From positions 5,804,736 through 5,868,735 of the forward strand of contig NC_072450.1 in the NCBI RefSeq assembly GCF_027596085.1: 64,000 nucleotides of DNA, written 5' to 3'. Positions 54,350 to 64,000 of the stretch are shown piece after piece. This DNA comes from Anoplopoma fimbria. Lineage: Eukaryota; Chordata; Actinopteri; Perciformes; Anoplopomatidae. Under the pieces are notes generated by a model. That model saw only the letters and a list, made by a program, of their open reading frames with translations. It made no database searches and was not told where the DNA came from. Within the stretch, counting starts at the first letter, position 1, and every line of letters begins with the position of its first letter. A program made the translations under genes and the position numbers.

Positions 54350-55275
54350 TCCATTGTTCCATTGATGATGCCGTGGTGACGTCAACTCGGACTGTGAGGA
54401 ATCTGGGTGTGACCCTGGACGACCAACTGTCGTTCTCAGCAAACATTGCATCGGTCACACGCTCCTGCAGATTCCTGCTCTACAACATCAGGAGGATTCG
54501 CCCCTTCCTCACTGAGGAGACGGCGCAGGTGCTCATCCAGGCTCTGGTCATCTCCCGCCTGGACTACTGCAACTCAAGACCTCTGGAGCTCGTCCAGAAA
54601 GCTGCAGCACGTCTGGTGTTCAATCGCCCCAAGTTCTCTCACACAACTTCCCTTCTCCGTTCTCTACACTGGCTCCCTGTAAGAGCTCGCATCCAGTTTA
54701 AGACTCTGGTGCTAGCCTACAGGGCAGTGAAAGGAACAGCTCCTTCCTATCTCCAGGCCTTGGTCAAGCCCTACACCCCCGCCCGACCACTTGGCTCTGC
54801 TGCCTCGGGCGACTGGTTGCCCCGTCGCTCAGAGGTCCCTGCGGCCGATCCACCCGGTCACAGCTTTTTTCTGTCCTGGCCCCTCAGTGGTGGAATGAAC
54901 TCCCCACCGACGTCAGGACAGCAGAGTCGCTGCCCATCTTTAGGCGCAGGCTGAAAACTCACCTCTTCAAGAAGCACTACCCTGAGCCTTCCTCGTTGCA
55001 CTTATTGTATTCGTATTCGTTTACTGCACTTATCGTATTAGTTTGTAGCACTTATTGTATTCGTATTAGTCTGTTGCAATTATTGTTTTCGTAGTAATTT
55101 GCCTCTGCACTATACTTTTGCTCTGGTTTATGCTTTTAGATGCTTGTTTAAGAAAGGAGATGCACTTATGACTTCTGGTGACTAGTAGTTCTCTTGAATA
55201 CCTATGTTGAATACACTTATTGTAAGTCGCTTTGGATAAAAGCATCTGCTAAATGACTGTAATGTAATGTAATTA
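54350..55275 (+). mobile_element. L2/Maui-like LINE fragment, decayed
   Basis: The reverse transcriptase C-terminus is readable: RNLGVTLDDQLSF, RPFLTEETAQVLIQALVISR, LDYCNS, RPLELVQKAAARLVFN and SLHWLPVRARIQFKTLVLAY. It breaks near GSAASG, where similarity continues in another frame. A few residues after LDYCNS are missing. The 3' tail ends with GTCGCTTTGGATAAAAGC and TGTAATGTAA repeats. Confidence 0.75.
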
Positions 55276-56721
55276 TGAATTTTCTCCTTCTCTTTAATGT
55301 TTTCAGATTAGTTTCCTGGAGCTAAGTTATAATATTGAGTGGATTTTACTTGCAAAAAGATAGGTTTTACACAGAAAAATGTAGATTATAGTCATACTTG
55401 ATCTACATATTAACATGATGCAGATAGTTGCATTCAATATTTTTTTAAATCAAACTGTTTTTGTTTTTTTATCAGTGTACACAGTGCAGCACTGCTTCCC
55501 CGTTTGAAGAGCAAAGAATGAATGTCAGAAAAGAAGAAAATGAATTATAAAATAAAGTGCAGTTTAGTCATGTACCACATGTGGGTGCCATGGTCAAGTC
55601 TACCTATCTTCACACCAGACCCTCCACCAATGCATGTGTTGTATATGTGTGTTTGTTTGTGTGTTTGTGTGTTTGTGTATTGTAGTTTTGCAGGTTTTTT
55701 TCAGTGCAAAGGTCATATTCCACAGCCCCTGAAATCTAAAACTTGATATGAGACACAGCCCCGTTAAATAATAACTTTACACCAAGCTGAAAATCTATGT
55801 TTTGCCAGATCGTCTCACCTCGGGGCCAATGGCTTTCTGGTGATGATTTCACAGGATCTTAACTGCAGCAAGTTGAAACGTTAAACCACTGGAAGTCAGC
55901 CCTGACAACATTTTGAGGGCCTGTTCAGTTAATCTTTAATAAGCTTCATGATATGAATGAAGGCATTTTGTGTCTGCTTTGGCTCTCATATTCAACTCAG
56001 CAGCAATCTGCAGCTTCACTGACTGCTGCACATCTCGTACCCATAGCTTCTCTGTAATAATATCAACTATCACTTTCTATATGTGCCCATCCAAAATGGT
56101 CACGAAAAAACATATTCTTATTTGATCTTAAAAAAAAAAAAAAACATTATATTGTCAATTATTGAGACCTGAAAGTCACATTTTAATGATATGCATTGTA
56201 AAATTCCAAAACACTACAGGTAAATAGGATAAAAAATAAAAAAAACCTCTTAGATATAACCATGAAACTTTCAATTACAATTATATTTGTTTTTGTTTTC
56301 TGTGCAAATGTGCAAATGAGGAATTATCGAATGCCAACCTTTGGTGTATACATAGAATAATAAGATAAACACCGAAATGTGTATTTTAGTCTGAAAAAAG
56401 ACATGTATGTATCATCTCAAAATGTACAGATGCTCTGTACAGGCTGTGCCAAATAGTGGATGGAACATTCTGTTTTCAAAAACTCTCTTTACACTTACCA
56501 GTTTGGGAAAACGCCACACGGTGGAGCTCAGAGCACACAGAGCACACAATAATAGGGGCAAGACACTTTTCCCCCAAAATGCAATGAAATGAAAGTAACA
56601 CTGTGAAAACAACTATATTTATTTAAATATTTTTTTAAAATGTAAAAGTAAAAAAGAAAATGCTCATTTATTCAACAGAAAGAGATTTGCAAATATTCAC
56701 CTGTTTCTCTAAGAAATAATA

Positions 56722-56730
56722 ATAATTATG

Positions 56731-56795
<65 letters not shown>

Positions 56796-56799
56796 TAAT
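56722..56799 (+). repeat. (AAT)n microsatellite
   Basis: Nearly pure AAT trinucleotide run. Confidence 0.95.
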
Positions 56800-56999
56800 A
56801 ATAATAACTAGAAAATTCCGCAAGAAATTTTGACTGTGTGGCTGCTACTGCCCGAAGACTTTGCATATATTAACAGTTCTGAGACAGCTGTATCAATGGG
56901 ATTCATTTAGGGTTAGTTTGGGGTTCATTTGAGGTACATTTGAAAAAAAAAAGTAAGTCCAATCGCATAAATAATATTATCAACAGAGAGATTGAAAAA

Positions 57000-57358
57000 G
57001 AGAGAGAGTGAGTGAGAGAGACAGAGAGAGTGAAAGAGAGAGAGGGTGAGTGAGTGAGAGAGAAAGAGAGAGTGAAAGAGAGAGAGGTGAGTGAGTGAGA
57101 GAGAAAGAGAGAGAGTGATCTAGTGAGAGAGAAAGAGAGAGTGATCTGTGAGAGAGAAAGAGAGAGTGATCTTGTGAGTGAGAGGGAAAGAGAAAGAGAG
57201 AGAGAGTGATCTAGAGAGAGTGATCTAGTGAGAGAGAAAGAGAGAGTGAAAGAGTGAGTGAGGGGGAAGGAGAGCGATTGAAAGAAGAGAGAGGGTGCAT
57301 GAGTGAGAGAGAAAGAGAGTGGAAGAGAGAGAGAGAAAGGGAGAGAGAGAAAGAAATA
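57000..57358 (+). repeat. GA-rich low-complexity tract
   Basis: Purine-only stretches broken by GTGA. Higher-order units such as GAGAGTGATCT recur four to five times. Confidence 0.9.
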
Positions 57359-57794
57359 CACACAGTCTCTCTCTGTCAATCAAATGACCAGGTTCATGAA
57401 GGCCGCCTTTCTCACAGAGTTAAATCCTAATAAACAATCTTATATGTCAGCCATTTTGTCCTGCTTAACCAAAGCTATCACCATGCTAGCATCAAAATCC
57501 CTACACTGTCTCCTCTCCAAGACTTCAGTTGGTTGGTTTTAATTAAATATAATGTGGAGCCATGTTTAAAGCTATGTTTGTATGTGTTGTATGTGTTTAA
57601 AATGTGACCATGAGGGTGAGTTTGGGGTACATTTCAAAAATGATTTGAGTCCAATCTCCAAAATAATATCATCAATAGAGAGAAGATACTCTGCCCATCG
57701 CTTTGATATACTTGTTATGTTTGTGGTGTTTGAAATGTGACCACGAGATCACTTGAGAATGAAGAGCTATCACTCCTCATCTCTGTTTCTGAGG

Positions 57795-57795
<1 letters not shown>

Positions 57796-57870
<75 letters not shown>
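57796..57870 (+). repeat. (CA)n microsatellite
   Basis: Uninterrupted CA units. Confidence 0.98.
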
Positions 57871-57872
<2 letters not shown>

Positions 57873-60800
57873 TCACTGGTTGCCATGGTGAGGGAGCACC
57901 TGGGTGAACTAATTAAGAGAGGGGAGAGCAGACACTGATTTTGAACAAAACTAACTGTCAAACTCCTACCTACAATCGTAAAACCATAATTCTAATGAAA
58001 AAAAAAAAAAAAATGTTCTGAAAGCTAAGTCTCTGACGAACGCAGAGATGTACTTTTTATGTTTGTTGTTTTAAAAAATGTGAGCTTCAGAGCAGGTTAG
58101 AAAACTGGTACCATCTGCTTTCTTTGATTGTCAAAGAAATAGTCTAACGGAGCAGTTGGTTGGAGTTCATGTTGCTTTCAGGCACATGGAGTCAAATGTG
58201 TAAGACTGTTGGATTCCATAGTGTTATGGCTGCGACTAGGACAAGTTTATCTACAATTTGAACCAAAAAATATGCCTGAAGAGTGAAAATTGTGGGAATT
58301 CTGGCAATTTTAAAATATTTTTAACACAATCTGGCCAATCATAACATGGCATCGGGCTCCCCAAGCAGAAAATTAGGGTGAATTTGAGCTAATAATCAAA
58401 TCACCTATCCGTAAAAGATTAAAACACTAGATGAACTTCAACTGAAGAACAATGACTCTAAATATTGTGAGGAAATGTTTTGTATAATATACAAAAAAAA
58501 AGAATTTCCACCAAACTACTATAATTATTAGACGCAAAACCAGATATATGCATACGAACAGACTTTATAGAAGACATGATTGAACACAAATACACTGACT
58601 GACGCCCCTCCACTCCACTAGTTGCCCCTGTTTGCTGGCTCCTCCCATCTTTGTCGCAGCCTTTGACCTGGGTCGTGACAAGAGTGTGTTAAAAAGTGTG
58701 ACACATTAAAAACAAAACAAAAAAACTGTCCTAAGCAAGCACTAAAGCAGCCACCTGATGGAGAGGTCGCTCACAGGTAAACAGTCTGCCACCTGTTTCT
58801 CTAAAGCTCCTCCACTGAATCAATGCTGTGAAGTGTTTCTACCCACAAAGGTCGTTCATTTCCTCACCATCGTGTTTTTTGGAAGCAGCAGTTCCAGGTT
58901 GGGACAAGCTGACATCATGTTGCTCTCGTGTTTTACCGAGAGGTGACATCTATGTAGAAACCCAGCTATGAAAATATGGCGGGGGAACTGGAATTACACA
59001 TAAAACGTTACGGTGAACATGAAGTCAGTAGTAGGTGTATGTGCACCTGGCATGCGTCAGGCACAGATCTGCTTTCAGCCTCCCTGTGCCCTTTCCAACT
59101 GAAAAAAGAATCCATTCTTAAAATCACTACTGAGCAGCCCATTCGAACAAAGAAGCAAACATGAATGGAGGTGTGAAGCAGACCTTCTAATGCCACTGCA
59201 GGCCGTGCCACTTTGCTTTCCAAAGACTTTGATTGAGGTCAGGTTGGCCTCTAATACCCAGTTCCATTTTGGATTCAGGTCAAGCTTGTTAAAAACTCCA
59301 TCCAAGTCAATGGGTAATTGATCTGAAAAAGAATTGCATCATGGACTTTTATTTATTTATTTTTGGTTCTTGGGATGTCAGCGTTTGTCCATTACTTTGG
59401 TTCTAGCTGAAATTTCTTAGAAATACACTTACTGGATGGATATCCATGACATTTTGCACAGACATTCATGGTCCCCAGTGGATGAGGCTGACTGACTTTG
59501 GGGACCCCTGATTGGGAGCCACTGTCAGGGTCAAAAATACAAATTGTCCAGTTCTTTATTAACAGTATATATGATTAAATACTTCTGAAACAACAAAAAT
59601 ATCCATCAGCCTGAGCTGTACTTTGTGTTTAGAACTAATTACCAAATAACAGCATGCAGTTTGTTTGTTTTTTGTTTAGTTTTCTGTTTGGGAAAGAGTC
59701 TTTCTTACAAAACATGCAGATGGTAATTTATTTCAGTTATAATAATGTAATCTATCTAGCTTAACAAAGAAATACTCCAAACTTAGCAACAGAATATCTT
59801 ATTTGTCTTGTTTCAGCCTGGTCTGATGTCAAATACAGATGCTACGGCAGTGGCATCTTCACACAAGGCACCTTTCAGCATCTGTATGAGAAGCATTGGG
59901 CTTTCAGCTAACTCCAATGTTTTTTAATTGACTACGTCATAATATCACCTGACGCTACGCCATTGAGTCACATGATGTTATGCCTGTATCTAACATTACA
60001 TTTTAACTATACTGATTTTAAGCCAAACCATGATCGTCTTACCCTTAACTAAGATGTTTTCTTGCCTAACATCCACCGTTTTGGACGTGTCAGTGACACT
60101 TTCTAAATAAACTCCAGTCTTCACAGGAAGTTTAGGCAATGAAACTGTTTAGGTTAAGGAAAAGAGCGTGGTTGACCTTAACTTCACTGTTGATGACAAC
60201 CGAATGACTCACGACTCACGTTACTAGCGAGGTACAAACGAGTCACATGACTATGACGTTTGATTTTAGTTTCTCAAGGAACACGAACAGCGGTCTCCTG
60301 GATAAAAGTCCTGTGTCATATTTATACACACAAACGCAAATAATAATTTCCAGTGCTTCCCAGAAGGCCTCAGAAAAAACTAAAACTGATTTAAAAGAAA
60401 TCCCTGTGGATAATCCCCGTCATTTATTCTCGTTTGAACTCTAATAAGACACAAGAATATAAGAGCAGAGCTTTGTTTGGTGAAATGAAGAGCAGATTTT
60501 TGAGGTTTAGAGGTTTTACCCCTCCTGACTCTCACACTGATCTTTGACTTTGATGAAAGTTGCTTTCACAAAGCCCTAAACACAATAGATCCCCTCCCAC
60601 CCACCCTTGCATGCCCTTGTGAGAGGATATATGTCAAAGCTGAAACATCATACTCCAAAGTATCACTTTGACGCTCCACGGGTCACATTCCTCCGTGATG
60701 GTGGAGGACGTGTGAATGGATTTGACCATGTGAGGGAGAGAGGGAAAAGGAGACTAGTTCAAGAAATTAAAGAAGGAGAAGAAAAAAAAACAGAGAAAAT

Positions 60801-61231
60801 GAAACTGCAAAACAAAAAGAAAGGAAGAGAAAGACGAAAAAACTGAGTTATGAGATTGAATCTGTAAACACGGAGCAGCATCTGGCACGGCTCATCCTTC
60901 CCATCATACACATTCCTGTCTGACACGCTCACAAAGCACCATTGTAATGAACTGGATCTGACTCGTATCCTCACTGCTATCTACCCTATAAGCTACAACA
61001 CACATACACACTACGACACACACACACGCGTTTGGCCTTGAGCCACCTCCATTGTGCAGAGTTATGGGCTGACAGTTTTAATACCACCTGTAAATGATTC
61101 TTTACTGTAAAGAGAGGAGGTGTGAACTTCAAAAGATAAGGAGAGAAGAAAGGTGGAGGAGGATGGATGAGCCGTGATATAGTGTAGCTCTAATATCACG
61201 TGACCTGTGGTCAGAGAGGACGCAACGTACT

Positions 61232-61339
<108 letters not shown>

Positions 61340-61439
61340 ATGGTGTAGTATCCATACCTGTCAGTCCTTTACACATCAGCCACTGTAATCAGAAGCCTCT
61401 AGAAGATCAGGGACTCAGTGTCAGAGGCCGAACACGTAC

Positions 61440-61725
61440 TTTTAGGTTTTACCTACTGCACTTATCCTATTCGTAGTAGTTTGTAACACTTATTGTATTC
61501 GTATTAGTCTGTTGCAATTATTGTTTTCGTAGTAATTTGCCTCTGCACTATACTTTTGCTCTGGTTTATGCTTTAAGATGCTTGTTTAAGAAAGGAGATG
61601 CACTTATGACTTCTGGTGACTAGTAGTTCTCTTGAATACCTATGTTGAATACACTTCCTGTAAGTCGCTTTGGATAAAAGCGTCTGCTAAATGACTGTAA
61701 TGTAATGTAATGTAATGTACCTTTA
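61440..61725 (+). mobile_element. L2/Maui-like LINE 3' tail, second copy
   Basis: Nearly identical to 55010-55275, including GACTTCTGGTGACTAGTAGT and TCGCTTTGGATAAAAGCGTC, ending in (TGTAA)n. No coding part remains. Confidence 0.75.
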
Positions 61726-61924
61726 CATATATTGTAGTAGTGGTACCACAAAGCGCATTTGCAAACAAGCCAAAACTGTCCTCAGTGAATGAAAGTCTTG
61801 TTCTGTCAGGTCAATGAAGAAACACATGACTTTCACTCAGGGGACCGGTGTTTGTGTCCTATGTAAAACCAAAAGTTAAGTGATTTTTACTAACGATATC
61901 ACATTAATATTATTACTGTAGTGA

Positions 61925-62125
61925 CAAAAATCCACACACATGATATTTGACCTCTGCATTTAACCCATCCAATGGTTTAGCAGCAATGGGTTGCTGTAAA
62001 GCACCAGGGGAGAAACTTCAGTGTCTTGCTCAAGGACACTGCCACATAAAAGACAGTAGGAGCCACTGATCTTGTGGTAAATGGACAACCGACTCGACTT
62101 AAAGAGCCTCAGCCGCCGCTAAAAG
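61925..62125 (-). mobile_element. Decayed tRNA-derived SINE
   Basis: Shares GCATTTAACCCATCC and GTGTCTTGCTCAAGGACAC with the element at 7748-7976, in the same orientation. The head is diverged and no intact box B is seen. Confidence 0.5.
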
Positions 62126-62847
62126 CCACTGTTTGGGGTGTTAACCACATGTTACGACGTTAACCGCAATCGTTTCAAACCGTTCAAACCACCCGCGAAC
62201 CTTCAGCATCAAGACACTACGCAAAAGGATATAGTTAAAGCAGCGTAATGGACCTGGGGCTTCTTCCCATGAGGCAAAATATGAGGAGTCGGGATGAGAT
62301 CATGTAAGAGTATGGGTTGCTACTAGCAAGAGAAAGTTCGACTTTAAATGACAACTGTGGCAGAATAGAAAAATAAAACCTTGTAAAGGTATTTTCACAC
62401 CAGGGATGACACGAAAAAGACCAACAACCAAGGCTGACAACTGGAATATAAGTGTTCTCTGGACTCCGGCGAAAAAGTTTAGCTCCGTCACATAATCATC
62501 AATTTATTGTTGTCATCGTTGATTTTCATATAATAAACCGCAACTCCACTCGGCACACTACAGACGGGCTCGATATTCAAAGTGAGCAATAAAAAAATAA
62601 AAAAAGGTGAAGCTAAATAAGCATGTCATTGTAACGAGTGTAAATGCGGCGCTTTATTGCACTCATTTTCATCATAAATGCTGGACTGAAAAGAGTCATA
62701 ATGTGTTAATCATAATGTGGGTTTATTATATTTTATATAGGACCTTTAATACGAGGCTTAGTTTACACTGGTCTGTTTATTATACCTCCGGGGCTTGGTG
62801 GATTTATTAAGGAAAGACAGTGAGCTCATATACTTCCATTGCTGGTA

Positions 62848-62981
62848 AAAAATAAAATAAATAAAATAAATAAAATAAATAAAATAAATAAAATAAATAA
62901 AATAAATAAAATAAAATAAAATAAAATAAAATAAAATAAAATAAAATAAAATAAAATAAAATAAAATAAAATAAAATAAAA
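62848..62981 (+). repeat. AAATA/AAATAAAT satellite
   Basis: The first half has nine-base AAATAAAAT-type units; the second half has five-base AAAAT units. Confidence 0.95.
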
Positions 62982-63356
62982 ATAGGCATCATTGATGTTA
63001 CGCTATCATTTATCCTATATGTTCACATGTTATAGTAAACCTTTCACAAAACTACCAACTACAAGGAGTGAAATGTCCTGGTTTTCCTCATGGATGTCAC
63101 GTAAGCTGAAGTTCGGAGTGGAACTGGATGTTCTCTGCTCTCTTCATCCTATTAATACTTAAATAGGCACAGTGAGAGCAGGCAGCTTTTTTGGAAGCAC
63201 TGCACCCTCTGAGTGGAACGTCCCCCAGGGCAGAGGTTTGTGTCCACCATATAGGACAAAAGAGAAAAATCCCCAAATTCCCCCTGTGAATGGTGCAGAG
63301 TAATTAATATCCAGCAGGGGTTTGCCCTCCTCTCTGACATATGAGTGACATGCAGG

Positions 63357-63473
<117 letters not shown>

Positions 63474-64000
63474 CGAGGTGTTTGATTGCTTCTCCCCCGG
63501 GGCCTGCTCCATCATGTCCTCATCTTCTTTTGATGTTTCCCCTTTCTTTTTCCCTCCTCTACCTCTTTTCTCTCTTGATGTGCTCAGAGGTCCTATTCTT
63601 CTTCTTTACTTTTTGGTCTTTTGCACTGTAGAATCATTTCACACAGTGAATGTGTGCATGCTGAGTCAGAGCTGACAGTAAAGTGTGGGAGGTGCAGAGC
63701 GCCGCTCAGGTGTCTCACGTTATTTATAGGTGAACGAGAAAACCCCAGGGGATGTTTTTCAAGCGCTGATCAATTTTGAGATTTTGGGCTATTTTTCTTC
63801 CATGTCTTCTTTCAGGCTAGTGGAAAGAAAACAGTTGAATAACACATTTAGGTGTTTTTTAAACATTTTGTCTGTTTGTGTCTGTAAATCTTTTTCTAAA
63901 TGACCCAAAAGTTAGCGTTAAGTAAAGCCTCATTTGCATTTTTTTAATAAAATTTCAGAAAACTTGAAATACAAAAAATCTGTCTTAATGTAATTAAACA

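Noticed and set aside
56903..57379. 158-residue Ser/Leu-rich minus-strand frame
   Set aside because: Made by the GA-rich tract; no other support.

Overview
The window looks like teleost fish genomic DNA. Genes are split into short exons with GT/AG introns. The background is AT-rich, with more than a dozen long (CA)n/(GT)n arrays, truncated L2/CR1/Rex-like LINEs, tRNA-derived SINEs and small DNA transposons. No viral, plasmid or prokaryotic gene was recognised. Introns and intergenic DNA make up most of the window.

Three protein-coding genes can be read. (1) About 5.2-36.0 kb, plus strand: mapk8ip1, encoding the JNK scaffold JIP1. Eleven coding exons run from the conserved N-terminal acidic block, through the JNK-binding motif, a long acidic middle exon, an SH3 domain and a PTB domain, to the C-terminal kinesin-light-chain-binding tail and stop. 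The first coding exon is not visible and probably lies upstream of the window. The large middle exon is conserved on both sides of an apparent one-base frame shift, most simply placed in a run of six C at 26747-26752. (2) About 40.5-38.2 kb, minus strand, tail-to-tail with mapk8ip1: a three-exon gene for an 85-residue protein with an N-terminal hydrophobic segment and an acidic, proline-rich tail. Its position and orientation match C11orf94/FREY1 next to human MAPK8IP1, so it is tentatively frey1. (3) About 53.4-47.4 kb, minus strand: a glycosyltransferase family 6 gene (ABO/GGTA1 family) with a signal anchor, a DVD metal-binding motif and a His-Ala-Ala donor-site triplet like that of alpha-1,3-galactosyltransferases. 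Its assembled model is 348 residues.

Layout: 1-5.2 kb, probable intron 1 of mapk8ip1 with LINE tails and a 145-bp tandem repeat. 5.2-34.3 kb, mapk8ip1 coding exons, with large early introns full of microsatellites, a GGAT satellite and a TTAA-flanked MITE. 34.3-36.0 kb, its 3' UTR. 37.3-37.8 kb, a second, inverted copy of the MITE. 38.2-40.5 kb, the frey1-like gene with a LINE in its intron. 40.5-47.4 kb, intergenic with LINE remnants. 47.4-53.4 kb, the GT6 gene, with a hAT-like element carrying 8-bp target duplications in an intron. 53.7-64 kb, gene-poor DNA with L2-like LINE remnants and satellites.

The genes show no sign of working as one system. JIP1 is a cytoplasmic signalling and transport scaffold, the frey1-like protein a small secretory-pathway protein, and the GT6 enzyme a Golgi glycosyltransferase. 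I found no convincing undescribed system. The points most worth following are the frame shift in mapk8ip1, the GalT-type GT6 active site, the CA array beside the JNK-binding exon's donor site, and several well-bounded small elements and hairpins.
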